The translations under genes were made by a program, and so were the position numbers. From positions 866,565 to 930,564 of the forward strand of contig NZ_KV917377.1 in the NCBI RefSeq assembly GCF_002019705.1: 64,000 nucleotides of DNA, written 5' to 3'. The notes beneath the pieces were generated by a model that saw only the letters and a list, made by a program, of their open reading frames with translations, ran no database searches and had not been told where the DNA came from. Source of the DNA: Shouchella patagoniensis (GTDB lineage: Bacteria > Bacillota > Bacilli > Bacillales > Bacillaceae_D). Of this stretch, positions 49,964-60,331 are shown piece after piece (positions within the stretch are counted from its first letter, which is position 1; the number at the start of each line of letters is the position of its first letter).

Positions 49964-51277
49964 TTACGATTCGCTATCAAATATTTGCTTTTTTCCATAA
50001 CTAACACTTCGATTTGGAAGAATTCCATGTAAGATTAACCCTATAATTGTTGCAAGGGACATTCCTGCAATTTCAAATGTGTCAGAGAAACGCACCGTCG
50101 CACCACCAATACCAATGACTAGAATAATTGATGCGATAACCATGTTTCGCTTTTCTCCCATATCAACACTGTTATCTATAAGCATTCTAACTCCTGCTGA
50201 AGCAATGATCCCAAATAGCAGAATTGAGATACCTCCCATGACTGCTTCTGGGATGGAACTTATTAATGCCGCAATTTTCCCTATGAATGAGAAGGCGATC
50301 GCCAGTACTGCGGCACCACCGACAACAAAGACGCTAAATACTCTAGTTATAGCTACAACTCCTACATTTTCTCCGTATGTCGTATTTGGTGGTCCCCCAA
50401 TCGAAGCTGCAATCATTGTTGCAATTCCATCACCCATGACCGTACGATGCATACCTGGTTTTTCAAGAAAGTTTTTTCCCGCTACTTTGCTTAATACCAT
50501 TAATTGTCCGGTATGTTCAGCCAATGTAACGAGTGCAACAGGTGCCATTATGGCAACAATTGCCCAATTCAAACTCGGTGTGTACGTTACAAATGGTACA
50601 AGCAATTCTGGTGATGAGAACCAAGGTGCTTCACGAATTGGGCTAAGATCAATTAAACCTTGCCATAAAGCAAACACATAACCCGCAATTAACCCAAGCA
50701 ATATCGGAATTAGGTTCAAAAAACCTTTGAAGTACATCGTTGCAATCACCGCCACCGCAAGGGTGACACTCGCTGTTGCAATATGGACTAAGCTATAAAC
50801 CGGTTCTTCTCCAACAGGCGTGCCTGGTAGATACATCGCGTTGCCTATGGCCGTTGTCGCTAAACTTAATCCAATAACCATAATGACTGGCCCCACTACA
50901 ATTGGCGGCAACACTTTTGTAATCCAGTCCGTACCTGCTGCCTTAATAACTAGAGCAACAATCCCATAAACCAATCCAGCAAAGAAACTCCCTATCATTG
51001 CACCTTCTGTACCGCCTAACCCTTGCGCAGCAATTATTGGGGCAATAAAAGCAAATGAAGACCCGAGGTATGCTGGTACCTGCCCTTTTGTAACAAGAAT
51101 AAAAGCAAGCGTTCCAAGTCCACTTGATAAAAGTGCCGTAGCTGGACTCATATCAACTAAAAATGGTACGAGCACAGTCGCTCCAAACATCGCACATAGA
51201 TGTTGCAAGCTAAACAATAGCCATTGGTCCGGACGTGGTATTTCTTTAATGCCTAATCTCATTTTCGGTTGACTCAT
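49964..51277 (-). CDS. pyrP: uracil permease
   Basis: Proton-coupled uracil uptake through the membrane (NCS2/NAT family). 437 residues with about 12-14 membrane segments, LQHLCAMFGATVLVPFL near 24-40, GSSFAFIAPI near 72-81, and the NAT signature region around GGPPNTTYGENVG near 290. AAGGAG precedes the ATG. It lies behind the second PyrR attenuator, so it is shut down when UMP is plentiful. Confidence 0.97.
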   Translation of the reverse strand: MSQPKMRLGIKEIPRPDQWLLFSLQHLCAMFGATVLVPFLVDMSPATALLSSGLGTLAFILVTKGQVPAYLGSSFAFIAPIIAAQGLGGTEGAMIGSFFAGLVYGIVALVIKAAGTDWITKVLPPIVVGPVIMVIGLSLATTAIGNAMYLPGTPVGEEPVYSLVHIATASVTLAVAVIATMYFKGFLNLIPILLGLIAGYVFALWQGLIDLSPIREAPWFSSPELLVPFVTYTPSLNWAIVAIMAPVALVTLAEHTGQLMVLSKVAGKNFLEKPGMHRTVMGDGIATMIAASIGGPPNTTYGENVGVVAITRVFSVFVVGGAAVLAIAFSFIGKIAALISSIPEAVMGGISILLFGIIASAGVRMLIDNSVDMGEKRNMVIASIILVIGIGGATVRFSDTFEIAGMSLATIIGLILHGILPNRSVSYGKKQIFDSES

Positions 51278-51307
51278 TTTCTTTTCTCCTTTAGCTTGCT
51301 TTTTCGT

Positions 51308-51413
51308 AAAAAAAGCCTCCTGATATGGTCAGGAGGCAGCAAGAAAGAAGCGCAGGTGTGGCATATGGGCCCATGCGTTTCTATCCTCTTGCTAGCCTCA
51401 CTGGACTGTATTT
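51308..51413 (-). promoter_or_regulatory. PyrR-binding attenuator between pyrR and pyrP
   Basis: The minus strand carries the PyrR-binding loop AGTCCAGTGAGGCT (51394-51407), then a region able to form an antiterminator (GCATGGGCCCATATGCC), then a terminator with arms GCCTCCTGA/TCAGGAGGC (51329-51337 and 51315-51323) and seven T. Known mechanism: UMP-loaded PyrR binds the loop and favours termination. Confidence 0.93.
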
Positions 51414-51422
51414 AAAGAGGAA

Positions 51423-52070
<648 letters not shown>

Positions 52071-52086
52071 CTTTCTATTATTTATT

Positions 52087-52115
52087 AGTATGCCAAAGGT
52101 TTGTATCAAAGTCAA
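52087..52115 (-). promoter_or_regulatory. sigma-A promoter of the pyr operon
   Basis: Minus strand TTGACT, 17-base spacer, CATACT. It overlaps the stop codon of rluD and lies about 30 bases before the PyrR loop. Confidence 0.7.
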
Positions 52116-53020
52116 TGTTTATCTCTTAATTCCTTTAATAGTTCTTCCATTTCTGGTGGAACCGGCGCTTGGAAACGCATTGCTTCCCCTGTACGTGGAT
52201 GAGTAAACCCAAGCGTCTCTGCGTGTAGAGCTTGACCAGCAATCGCTAATGTTTTCTTAGGTCCATATTTTGGATCACCTGCAATTGGGTGATCAATATA
52301 GTTAAAATGAACTCTAATTTGGTGAGTACGTCCTGTTTCAAGTTCACACGTTACATAACTATATTCCTCAAATGTTTCTTCAAGTATAAAATGAGTGATC
52401 GCAGGCCGACTATTCACATGTGTAACGGCCATCTTTTGACGATCTTTTTGATCACGACCAATCGGGGCATCAATTGTTCCTTTTGAGTGAGAAATGACGC
52501 CATGGACGATTGCTTTATACTGTCTTTCTGTTGTTTTCGCTTTTAATTCCTTAGATAAATGCTCATGTGCATGGTCATTTTTAGCAGCCATTAACAAGCC
52601 AGAGGTGTCTTTATCAATACGGTGCACAATACCTGGACGAATCGTTCCATTAATACCGGACAAATCATTACAATGGTATAAAAGTGCATTAACTAACGTT
52701 CCACTGTAATGCCCTGGTGCAGGGTGAACCACCATTCCCTTTGGTTTATTAACGACAATCACATCTTCATCCTCATACACAACGTCGAGAGGAATTTCCT
52801 CTGGCTCAATATTGACTTCTTCCGGCTCTGGTTCGATTAATTCAATCCGATCGCCCGTTTGTACTTTATGGTTTGCTTTAATTTGAGAGCCATTTACTTG
52901 TACTGCACCATCTTGAATCCAGCGCTGTACATGGGTCCGCGACGCTTGCCCGTGCAAATCAACAACAAGCTTATCAATTCTCGCGTTATGATTCTCTTCT
53001 GTAATTACCCATGTTTGCAT
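52112..53020 (-). CDS. rluD: RluD-type pseudouridine synthase (YlyB)
   Basis: RluA/RluD family enzyme making pseudouridine in 23S rRNA; B. subtilis YlyB is the match by position. 302 residues: N-terminal S4 RNA-binding domain (about 12-75), then the catalytic domain with HRIDKDTSGLL near 132-142 (catalytic Asp) and ETGRTHQIRVH near 228. Directly follows lspA. Exact target uridines cannot be set from sequence. Confidence 0.95.
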   Translation of the reverse strand: MQTWVITEENHNARIDKLVVDLHGQASRTHVQRWIQDGAVQVNGSQIKANHKVQTGDRIELIEPEPEEVNIEPEEIPLDVVYEDEDVIVVNKPKGMVVHPAPGHYSGTLVNALLYHCNDLSGINGTIRPGIVHRIDKDTSGLLMAAKNDHAHEHLSKELKAKTTERQYKAIVHGVISHSKGTIDAPIGRDQKDRQKMAVTHVNSRPAITHFILEETFEEYSYVTCELETGRTHQIRVHFNYIDHPIAGDPKYGPKKTLAIAGQALHAETLGFTHPRTGEAMRFQAPVPPEMEELLKELRDKH

Positions 53021-53476
53021 TTATTTACTGCCCCTTTTTTCTTTTCTTGATTCCATAATCAAGTTCATTATAAATAAACCGACACCAATTGTTAGCGCTG
53101 AATCGGCAATATTAAAGATCGGAAAATTACCAAACGTATCAATAAAATCAACAACCTCTTGCCTTAACACACGATCAATGAAATTGCCAATTGCCCCACC
53201 TAAAACAAAACCAAGCGCCCATTTAAGCAATGTATGATTTCTTGCTTCTGTTTGAATCAAATAAATAAGAACTCCAACCATTACAATTGTCACGACATAA
53301 AAAAACCACATTTGCCCCTGAAGTATGCCGAATGCTGCGCCACTATTGCGATGGGAGAGTATGTAAAACACATTTTCAATGATTGTTATCCGTTCGCCAA
53401 GTTCCATGTTTTGCACTACAAGCCATTTTGTCCATTGGTCAAGTGCAATAATAAGAAGCGCAATTATGTATGCCAT
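53021..53476 (-). CDS. lspA: lipoprotein signal peptidase
   Basis: Aspartic membrane protease that cuts lipoprotein signal peptides after lipid attachment. 151 residues with four membrane helices, the conserved DQWTKW near 13-18, and the two catalytic aspartates in GNFIDRV (about 111-117) and FNIADSALTIG (about 130-140). It stands between ylyA and rluD as in B. subtilis. Confidence 0.98.
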   Translation of the reverse strand: MAYIIALLIIALDQWTKWLVVQNMELGERITIIENVFYILSHRNSGAAFGILQGQMWFFYVVTIVMVGVLIYLIQTEARNHTLLKWALGFVLGGAIGNFIDRVLRQEVVDFIDTFGNFPIFNIADSALTIGVGLFIMNLIMESRKEKRGSK

Positions 53477-53505
53477 TCACTAATCCCCCAGTCCCTTATA
53501 GGCTA

Positions 53506-53514
53506 AGTGTAGCA
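53506..53514 (-). promoter_or_regulatory. candidate extended -10 promoter for lspA-rluD
   Basis: Minus strand TG-C-TACACT about 30 bases before lspA, after the ylyA terminator. No clear -35. Confidence 0.4.
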
Positions 53515-53559
53515 CATTTCTGTTAAAAAGTCCTCGTCTCCTCAACGCAAATTCAACTA

Positions 53560-53585
53560 GAAAAAACGCCCTACTAACGGACGTT
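53560..53585 (-). terminator. terminator at the end of ylyA
   Basis: Arms AACGTCC/GGGCGTT (one G-U pair) followed by TTTT. The hairpin begins inside the ylyA stop codon. Confidence 0.65.
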
Positions 53586-54216
53586 ATTTTCTACTCTCGC
53601 GATATGCTTTATAATGTTCATTTTGCTGAATATCTACGCTCTCGGGACCATGATAACCGTCAATCCCAGTTGAAAGGAAACCTTCATACTCTTCAACACC
53701 ATTTGCACCATAAAGGTCTGTATCCCCCGTCTCTTCGTCATATTCAACTGACGTATCATTAAAACGAGCAACCATCTGATAGGCATCTTCCCCATCAAAT
53801 TCTGTCTCATTATCTGCTTGATCTTTATTGGACTTGGAAAACCCTCTTAAAACATCTTCTTCAACTGGTCGATACTCTTCAAATGGCTTGCTTTCACTAA
53901 CAATCGTACGTGCTGTCGGAAACGCTTCTAGTCGTTCCAAAGGAATTGCTTTCCCTGTTTTTTCACATATTCCATACGACCCATCCATGATTTTCTTTAA
54001 GGCATGTTCTATTTCATGTACCTCTTCTTCCATATGCTGATGAATGGCAGCATCCTTTTCACGGTCAAATAAGTCGGTTGCATTGTCAGCAGGATGATTG
54101 TCATATTCAGATAATTCCTGCGTATTATGATCTACCTCTGTTTTATGAATATGCTCAAGTAGTTCCACTTTGCGACATTCTAATGTTTGCTTTGCTTCTC
54201 TTAAATGCTTATCCAT
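53584..54216 (-). CDS. ylyA: DksA/TraR-like protein YlyA
   Basis: Member of the DksA/TraR (YteA) group; in B. subtilis YlyA binds RNA polymerase and stimulates sigma-G transcription late in sporulation. 210 residues: coiled N-terminal part (about 1-75), a DksA-type region near 85-115 with only one cysteine (GICEKTG) instead of the four of a zinc finger, and an acidic C-terminal extension (about 140-210). Position between ileS and lspA matches B. subtilis. Confidence 0.92.
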   Translation of the reverse strand: MDKHLREAKQTLECRKVELLEHIHKTEVDHNTQELSEYDNHPADNATDLFDREKDAAIHQHMEEEVHEIEHALKKIMDGSYGICEKTGKAIPLERLEAFPTARTIVSESKPFEEYRPVEEDVLRGFSKSNKDQADNETEFDGEDAYQMVARFNDTSVEYDEETGDTDLYGANGVEEYEGFLSTGIDGYHGPESVDIQQNEHYKAYRESRK

Positions 54217-54284
54217 GAGCTCTAACCCCTTTCATCTTTTATTAGCTTTTCCTAAAAAAAAGGATTGTCCCATGTAAATGTAAC

Positions 54285-54314
54285 CAAAAAAGGCCAGCTT
54301 TAAAGGCTGACCTT
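54285..54314 (-). terminator. terminator after ileS
   Basis: Minus-strand 9-bp arms AAGGTCAGC/GCTGGCCTT (one G-U pair) and six T, starting about ten bases past the ileS stop. Confidence 0.85.
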
Positions 54315-54323
54315 CTTCCTCAT

Positions 54324-57095
54324 TTATTCAACATGAGCATAGTGCTTGTTAACTGTTTCGGCACAGTTCGAACATAACGACGGATGGTTTTCTTGTTCTC
54401 CAACTGTTTGTGAAACTTGCCAGCAGCGACCACACGTTTCACCTTCTGCTTTCTCTACAAGAACAGCTATTTCTTCAAACACTTGCGCATCGCTAGGAAT
54501 TTCTTCTGTAACAGATGCAATTCGTACATTTGAGACAATAAAGAGCTTACTTAAGCTTTCCGTTTCCTTAAGTAGTTTTCTCGTCTGTTCATTCGGATAA
54601 AGCGTAAGAGAAGATTGTAACGACTTACCAATTACTTTTTCGTTGCGAGCTACTTCCAACGCTTTTAAAACTTCATCCCGGACTCGCATAAACGCATTCC
54701 AATGTGCTTTTAAGCCATCGTAGTCACCTTGTTCAATCGCTGATGGCATATCAGTTAGTTGTACACTTTCTTCAGTTTGACCAGGCAAATTCTCCCATAC
54801 TTCATCTGCTGTGTGTGGCAAAATAGGAGCAATCAATTTCGTTAATGAGGTTAGAACCTCATACATAACGGTTTGAAAAGCTCTTCTCTCAGGATGATCA
54901 GCATGCTCAATATAAAGCGTATCTTTGGAAATGTCCATATAAAACGAGCTTAACTCAACTGTACAGAAGTTACGGAAATTATTATAAACGTTCAGGAATT
55001 GATACGATTTATAGTCATCATGAATTCTGTTGGTTAACTCATTTAATTTCACCAACATAAATTTATGCACACCTTGAAGATCCTCTTGCTTTACCGAATT
55101 TGTTTCAGGGTTAAAATCGTGAAGATTACCAAGCAAAAAGCGGAATGTGTTGCGAATCTTCCGGTACGTTTCAGCAACTTGTTTTAAAATCGGATCAGAT
55201 ACACGGCTGTCTGCTTGGTAGTCAACGGACGCAACCCATAGGCGGAGGATATCTGCGCCAAGTTGTTTCATAACATCATTAGGAACAATGATATTCCCTA
55301 GAGATTTACTCATCTTTTTCCCTTCTCCATCCATAACAAACCCATGGCTAAGTACTCCTTTATACGGAGCAATTCCATTAATAGCAACAGAAGTCGTTAG
55401 AGAAGAATTAAACCATCCTCGATATTGGTCGCTTCCTTCAAAATAAAGATCCGCTGGATGAACAAGATCATCTCGTTCTTTTAAAACGCCTTGATGAGAA
55501 GAACCAGAGTCAAACCAAACATCCATAATATCCGTTTCTTTTGTGAAGATCCCATTAGGGCTATGAGGTGAAGTAAACCCATCAGGTAGCAACTCTTTTG
55601 CTTCACGCTCGAACCAAATGTTTGATCCATGTTCACGAAATAGAGTTGATACATGTGAAATGGTTTCTTCCGTTAAAATTTCCGTTCCATCTTCCCCATA
55701 AAAAACAGGAATTGGCACTCCCCATGCACGTTGGCGAGAAATACACCAGTCGCCACGATCACGAACCATATTATGCAAGCGCGTTTCCCCCCACGCAGGA
55801 ACCCACTCGGTTTTGCGAACTGCCTCTAACAGATCCTCCCGAATATCGGCTATTGATGCAAACCATTGTGCTGTTGCACGGAATATAACTGGCTTTTTCG
55901 TACGCCAGTCGTGAGGATAAGAATGCGTTATAAAGGATAATTTTAACAATGCCCCTGCCTCTTCAAGCATTTCAGATACTTTTTTGTTAATATTATCGTA
56001 AAATTCTCCTTCAAAACCAGGCGCTTCATTTGTCATAACACCTTTATCATCTACGGGACAAAGAACGTCCAACCCATATTTCTGACCAATGATAAAGTCA
56101 TCTTCACCATGACCTGGTGCTGTATGAACACATCCCGTACCAGCATCTAGGGTAACATGTTCACCATTCATAACAAGTGAGTCACGATCATAAAAAGGAT
56201 GGCGCGCAACAATGTGTTCTAACTCATTCCCTTTTATTGTTTTAGTAACAACAGCATCGTCCCATTCAAGCGTTGTTTTCACTTCGTCAAATAAACCACT
56301 TGCAACCACAAGAGATCGTCCACCAGTCTTGACAACACTATACTCCAAATCAGGGTGAACAGAAATTCCTAAGTTAGCAGGAAGCGTCCATGGAGTCGTG
56401 GTCCAAATAACAAATGCATCGTCTTCTGATAAAACGCCCTTGCCATCAATTACTTTAAAAGCGACGTAGATGGAGCCAGATCGTTTATCATGGTATTCTA
56501 TTTCAGCTTCTGCAAGTGCTGATTCAGATGAAGGTGACCAATACACAGGTTTTTTACCTTTGTAAATAAAACCTTTTTTAGCCATATCCCCAAACACTTT
56601 AATTTGTTCCGCTTCAAATTCCTTTTCTAGCGTAATGTATGGATTCCACCAGTCCCCGCGGACACCAAGACGCATAAATTGTTCTCTCTGACTATTTACT
56701 TGATTCATTGCATATTCTTCACATAACTTACGGAAATCGGCGATGCTCATCTTTTTGCGGTCGATTTTCTTCTTTTTCGTTAATGCTGTTTCAATTGGAA
56801 GACCATGTGTATCCCACCCCGGTACGTAAGGTGCGTAAAAGCCTGTCATTGATTTATAACGGACGATAAAGTCCTTAATAATCTTATTTAGCGCATGCCC
56901 CATATGAATATCGCCATTCGCGTATGGAGGACCATCATGTAATACAAAGTGAGGTCTTCCTTTTGTTCGATCTTGCACTTTTTGATAAATATCTTGTTGT
57001 TCCCAATTTTCTTGCCTCTTTGGCTCACTGTTTGGTAAATTACCTCGCATCGGAAACCCAGTCTTAGGCATTAATAGCGTCTTTTTATAATCCAT
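54324..57095 (-). CDS. ileS: isoleucyl-tRNA synthetase
   Basis: Charges tRNA-Ile and edits valine. 923 residues: class I HIGH motif as HMGHALN (64-70), CP1 editing domain (about 200-390; [10 protein letters not shown] and [10 protein letters not shown]), KMSKS as KKMSKSLGN (about 593-601), anticodon-binding helical region, and a C-terminal zinc site (CGRCWQ, then CSNC). This is the eubacterial, mupirocin-sensitive IleS type. AAGGAG precedes the ATG. Controlled by an isoleucine T-box leader. Confidence 0.98.
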   Translation of the reverse strand: MDYKKTLLMPKTGFPMRGNLPNSEPKRQENWEQQDIYQKVQDRTKGRPHFVLHDGPPYANGDIHMGHALNKIIKDFIVRYKSMTGFYAPYVPGWDTHGLPIETALTKKKKIDRKKMSIADFRKLCEEYAMNQVNSQREQFMRLGVRGDWWNPYITLEKEFEAEQIKVFGDMAKKGFIYKGKKPVYWSPSSESALAEAEIEYHDKRSGSIYVAFKVIDGKGVLSEDDAFVIWTTTPWTLPANLGISVHPDLEYSVVKTGGRSLVVASGLFDEVKTTLEWDDAVVTKTIKGNELEHIVARHPFYDRDSLVMNGEHVTLDAGTGCVHTAPGHGEDDFIIGQKYGLDVLCPVDDKGVMTNEAPGFEGEFYDNINKKVSEMLEEAGALLKLSFITHSYPHDWRTKKPVIFRATAQWFASIADIREDLLEAVRKTEWVPAWGETRLHNMVRDRGDWCISRQRAWGVPIPVFYGEDGTEILTEETISHVSTLFREHGSNIWFEREAKELLPDGFTSPHSPNGIFTKETDIMDVWFDSGSSHQGVLKERDDLVHPADLYFEGSDQYRGWFNSSLTTSVAINGIAPYKGVLSHGFVMDGEGKKMSKSLGNIIVPNDVMKQLGADILRLWVASVDYQADSRVSDPILKQVAETYRKIRNTFRFLLGNLHDFNPETNSVKQEDLQGVHKFMLVKLNELTNRIHDDYKSYQFLNVYNNFRNFCTVELSSFYMDISKDTLYIEHADHPERRAFQTVMYEVLTSLTKLIAPILPHTADEVWENLPGQTEESVQLTDMPSAIEQGDYDGLKAHWNAFMRVRDEVLKALEVARNEKVIGKSLQSSLTLYPNEQTRKLLKETESLSKLFIVSNVRIASVTEEIPSDAQVFEEIAVLVEKAEGETCGRCWQVSQTVGEQENHPSLCSNCAETVNKHYAHVE

Positions 57096-57127
57096 CTTTT
57101 TTTTGCTCCTTTACATCGTTAATATAC

Positions 57128-57375
57128 AAAAAAACCTTCTCATCCCAACAAGGGACGAGAAGGTTTTCCCGCGGTACCACCCTAATGGAAGACAAGCTTC
57201 CACTCTTATCTGATAACGCAGATGACGCGCCGCAAACTACTTATTTCGAAAGCGGAACTAAAGGGCGATTCATAATGAACGATGTAACCAGGCTCTCACC
57301 ACCCCCGGTTCGCTTTCCTACATCTTGGTGTCCATTAACAGTCCCTCTCAATGTTTTTAACGTTCATTTATAGTC
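57128..57375 (-). promoter_or_regulatory. isoleucine T-box leader of ileS
   Basis: A 5' leader of about 250 bases that fills most of the ileS-divIVA gap. Near its end stands the T-box sequence AGGGTGGTACCGCG, then a terminator with arms AACCTTCTCGTCCC/GGGATGAGAAGGTT (57152-57165 and 57133-57146) and a T-run. In stem I the specifier ATC (Ile, 57267-57269) stands in a GAATCGC bulge context. Known mechanism: uncharged tRNA-Ile pairs at the specifier and T-box and prevents termination. Confidence 0.95.
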
Positions 57376-57381
57376 TTTTGT

Positions 57382-57409
57382 ATTATAGCAGTATGAAAAC
57401 GAAATGCAA
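57382..57409 (-). promoter_or_regulatory. sigma-A promoter of ileS
   Basis: Minus strand TTGCAT, 16-base spacer, perfect TATAAT, just ahead of the T-box leader and close to the divIVA stop. Confidence 0.75.
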
Positions 57410-57415
57410 CAAGCT

Positions 57416-57934
57416 CTATGACTTTTCCTGCTCTTGCTGTTCTTTAAACAATTCTTCTTCATCAAATTCTTCATTACCGGCAAACTGCTCCCAATCATCT
57501 GTTTGCAGCATTTCCATTTGGGCTTCAATTAACATTTTAAAGCGCATTTTGTAGACGGAAGCTTGCTTTTTCAGTTCTTCCATTTCCATCATCACTTTAC
57601 GTGATTTCGTTAACGCTTCATTGACAATGCGATTCGCATTCTTCTCTGATTCTTTAATAATGAGTTGAGCTTCTTTTTGTGCGTTTCCACGAAGATCATC
57701 TGCAGCTTCTTGGGCAACAAGAATGGATTTGTTTAATGTTTCTTCAATGTTATTAAAATGAGCCAGCTTCTCATCTAATGTATTTACTTGCTCAAATAAA
57801 TCTTTTTTCTCCCTTAAAACTGCTTCATAATCCTTGATTACTTGATCAAGAAATTCGTTCACTTCATCTTCATCATATCCGCGAAAAGAACGGGTAAATT
57901 CCTTATTGTGAATATCTAATGGCGTTAAAGGCAA
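57416..57934 (-). CDS. divIVA: cell-division pole protein DivIVA
   Basis: Coiled-coil protein that gathers at curved membranes and new septa and positions Min proteins and RacA. 172 residues: N-terminal membrane-binding domain (about 1-57, with PLTPLDIHNKEFTRSFRGYDEDEV), then two coiled-coil stretches and an acidic tail. The start is a TTG at 57934 after GGAGGTG, giving MPLTP as in B. subtilis; the ATG five codons upstream overlaps the ribosome site. Confidence 0.97.
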   Translation of the reverse strand: MPLTPLDIHNKEFTRSFRGYDEDEVNEFLDQVIKDYEAVLREKKDLFEQVNTLDEKLAHFNNIEETLNKSILVAQEAADDLRGNAQKEAQLIIKESEKNANRIVNEALTKSRKVMMEMEELKKQASVYKMRFKMLIEAQMEMLQTDDWEQFAGNEEFDEEELFKEQQEQEKS

Positions 57935-57992
57935 CGCGTCCACCTCCATGACATACTAATTGTTCACTATCTTTCATTCGACATCATCTTCA

Positions 57993-58021
57993 ACTATCCT
58001 GCCAATAACAAGGCAAATCAA
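57993..58021 (-). promoter_or_regulatory. candidate sigma-A promoter for divIVA
   Basis: Minus strand TTGATT, 17-base spacer, GATAGT (four of six matches in each box) between ylmH and divIVA. Confidence 0.5.
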
Positions 58022-58047
58022 CAAATTTCGCGACTTATTTACATAAA

Positions 58048-58080
58048 TACAAAGATAAGCGCAATCATACTCTTATCTTA
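58048..58080 (-). terminator. weak terminator after ylmH
   Basis: Minus-strand AGATAAG/CTTATCT arms around a 12-base loop, followed by TTGTATTT. The stem is AT-rich, so termination would be partial. Confidence 0.45.
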
Positions 58081-58086
58081 TCTAAT

Positions 58087-58848
58087 TTATTTCTTTCTTC
58101 CAAGTACTAACCGAATTTTGTCTTTTTTAGTTATGCCTTCTTGACTTATAACTTTGCCTCTTCCATAACCTCGTACGGATAAGTAATCGCCAACATCAAC
58201 CCGAAATGCAGTATCGTCTACAAGTCTCCAATTCACTTTTACAATTCCTTTTTCAATTGCTTCTGCAGCTTTAGAGCGAGAGAATCCATATACCGCAGCA
58301 ATCACTGAATCAAGCCTCATCGATGAAACAAGTGAATTTATTTCATTCCACTGCTCTTTTTCTAAATTGAGCTTGTCCACTTGCTCAAAGGTTACTGAGA
58401 CTTTGCCCACTTGTTCAAGCGACATGCGAACAAACGTCTCTGCTTCCTTTGTACAAGCAAATGAAAATGAAGCATCATCAACGGATATATCACCAAATTT
58501 TTCTCTTACCATTCCCGTGTTCATCAATGCACCTAAAACATCACGATGACTAATTGACACAAATTTGCTTGAATAAGGGGCTTTTAACAAAGAAATTTCC
58601 CAATCGATAGGTTCCGCTGATAAATAAGATGGTCGCAGAGCAGCCCGCTTCCGTTCGCAACCATCTGCGCCACCAAAAAACTGAAGGTCACAGTCATCAT
58701 CTTTACCAATAATCGAAAAGACAATATCCTGCTGACGCGGATCAAGAAAGTCGGTCAACCTTTCTTGGTGAAAGTGAATAACCTGCTCATGCAAATCCTT
58801 TAATTGATCAATAAATGGACGTTCTTCTGGTCGAAAATGTTCATACAT
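58087..58848 (-). CDS. ylmH: S4-domain RNA-binding protein YlmH (RqcP2)
   Basis: Ribosome-associated protein with a C-terminal S4 domain (about 182-245; MRLDSVIAAVYGFSRSKAAEAIEKGIV region), reported to act in the ribosome quality control pathway alongside RqcH and to be linked to division in streptococci. 253 residues; the N-terminal part has an ylmH-specific domain with FFGGADGCERKRA near 58-70. It is in the conserved ylmG-ylmH-divIVA order. Confidence 0.95.
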   Translation of the reverse strand: MYEHFRPEERPFIDQLKDLHEQVIHFHQERLTDFLDPRQQDIVFSIIGKDDDCDLQFFGGADGCERKRAALRPSYLSAEPIDWEISLLKAPYSSKFVSISHRDVLGALMNTGMVREKFGDISVDDASFSFACTKEAETFVRMSLEQVGKVSVTFEQVDKLNLEKEQWNEINSLVSSMRLDSVIAAVYGFSRSKAAEAIEKGIVKVNWRLVDDTAFRVDVGDYLSVRGYGRGKVISQEGITKKDKIRLVLGRKK

Positions 58849-58857
58849 CGTGTCTAC

Positions 58858-59139
58858 CTATAACCACGAAAGGACCATTTGGTGTAATCCATCTAATCCC
58901 ATTGTTGCAAATCGAAGGACCATGATTGCAACGATTGGAGAGAGATCAATCATTCCTAATGGAGGAATAAAACTACGGAACATCTCCAAATAAGGATCGA
59001 CTACCTTACCAAGAATTTGACCAAATGTAGAATCTCTGCCACCAATCCATGACATGATGATATAAATAAAAATCGCAAAGAAATATAAAGTGGCTGCATT
59101 TTTTATTAGATAAAAAAGAAAATCAACTAATTGTACCAT
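58858..59139 (-). CDS. ylmG: YggT family membrane protein YlmG
   Basis: Small integral membrane protein conserved next to sepF; its role in division is not resolved. 93 residues with two hydrophobic segments (about 5-30 and 66-90) and the YggT motif IIMSWIGGR, DPYLEMFRSFIPPLG in between. Precedes ylmH by nine bases. Confidence 0.93.
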   Translation of the reverse strand: MVQLVDFLFYLIKNAATLYFFAIFIYIIMSWIGGRDSTFGQILGKVVDPYLEMFRSFIPPLGMIDLSPIVAIMVLRFATMGLDGLHQMVLSWL

Positions 59140-59180
59140 TTATTATTGGTTCACCTACTTTCGCACACTGACTACCTGTT

Positions 59181-59612
59181 TTATTGATTCATTAAATCGC
59201 TAATGGAACCGGTAATCTCCACATTATCAGGCGTACAGAGGAAAATACTTGGTCCTAGCTTTTGAATGTCTCCTCCAATAGCATAAACGGTTCCGCTTAA
59301 AAAATCTACTACCCTTAAAGCATGTCCATTTTCTATTTGTAGCAAATTAATGACAACAGCCTTACGCCTTTTTAAGTGGTCTGCTATTTCTTGAACTTCA
59401 TCATAGGACTTTGGTTCGACCAAAATCATTTTTGCGTTTTTTTGTACACTTTTTAACTGTACAACGTTTTGTGATTGGTCTTTTGAAGCCAACCCTTCTT
59501 CTCGCACTGAATCGTTCTCCTTTGTTTGTGGCGGCTCTTCAACAAACCGTTCCACTTCTTCGACATGGTCCTCTAGATTAAAGTATTGTTTGAACTTCGA
59601 TTTAAAGCCCAT
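59181..59612 (-). CDS. sepF: cell division protein SepF
   Basis: FtsZ-binding ring-forming protein that anchors the Z-ring and shapes the septum. 143 residues: N-terminal amphipathic helix (MGFKSKFKQYFNL), an acidic linker (about 14-55), and the globular DUF552 domain (about 58-135; VVINLLQIENGHALRVVDFL). The ATG at 59612 follows GGGAGG; longer upstream frames run through ylmE. Confidence 0.97.
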   Translation of the reverse strand: MGFKSKFKQYFNLEDHVEEVERFVEEPPQTKENDSVREEGLASKDQSQNVVQLKSVQKNAKMILVEPKSYDEVQEIADHLKRRKAVVINLLQIENGHALRVVDFLSGTVYAIGGDIQKLGPSIFLCTPDNVEITGSISDLMNQ

Positions 59613-59625
59613 TGTCTTCCTCCCA

Positions 59626-60324
59626 TCAAGACGTTTGCTCATTACCGACAAGCATTGTGCCAATTCGGATGAACGTTGCCCCTTCTTCAATTGCAACTTC
59701 AAAATCATTTGACATTCCCATAGACAATTCCGTACACGGCGCATGGTGCCAATTTTTTTCTGCAATTTCATCACGGAGTACCTTTAATCGGTTAAATACA
59801 GGTCTTGTCCGCTCTGGATCCACCTCATAAGGAGCCATTGTCATTAGTCCAATAACTTCAATCGCCGAATATGGAGCAAGCGCCTCTATGAAAGCTGCTG
59901 TCTCTTCTGGTTTTAATCCACTTTTGGACTCTTCTCCAGATGCATTAACTTGGATAAAACATTTTATTGGCTCTTTCCCTTCAAACCTTTTCTGCAACTC
60001 TTTAGCGAGACTTATCCGCTCTAGTGAATGGATATATGAAAAAGAATCAACAATATGTTTTGCTTTTTTTGATTGCAACGAACCAATAAAATGCCAAGTC
60101 GCAGCATCACCAATTGCCGCCGTTTTCTCACGGGCACCTTCTACTCTATTTTCACCTAAATGATGTATGCCAGCTTCAATCGCTTGTTTCGCTGTATCAT
60201 TCGAAACGTACTTTGTTACTGCAACTACTTTTACACTAGCAGGATCTCTATCGCTCTTTTCACATGCGCTCCGAATTCGTTCATTTAAAAGCGCGGCATT
60301 TTCAAAAACGTTTGCTCGTTGCAT
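59626..60324 (-). CDS. ylmE: PLP homeostasis protein (YggS/YlmE)
   Basis: Pyridoxal-5'-phosphate-binding protein of the PLPBP family, a single TIM barrel with no known enzymatic substrate; it buffers PLP and amino acid pools. 232 residues with the PLP lysine in VAVTKYV (Lys38), HLGENRV near 56, and LSMGMSNDFEVAI near 194. It lies between ylmD and sepF, with AAGGGTG before the ATG. Confidence 0.95.
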   Translation of the reverse strand: MQRANVFENAALLNERIRSACEKSDRDPASVKVVAVTKYVSNDTAKQAIEAGIHHLGENRVEGAREKTAAIGDAATWHFIGSLQSKKAKHIVDSFSYIHSLERISLAKELQKRFEGKEPIKCFIQVNASGEESKSGLKPEETAAFIEALAPYSAIEVIGLMTMAPYEVDPERTRPVFNRLKVLRDEIAEKNWHHAPCTELSMGMSNDFEVAIEEGATFIRIGTMLVGNEQTS

Positions 60325-60331
60325 TTCTTAT

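Noticed and set aside
50079-50681. 200-codon plus-strand frame opposite pyrP
   Set aside because: It is rich in Ile, Thr, Ser and Pro as expected for the reverse of a membrane protein gene and has no ribosome site.
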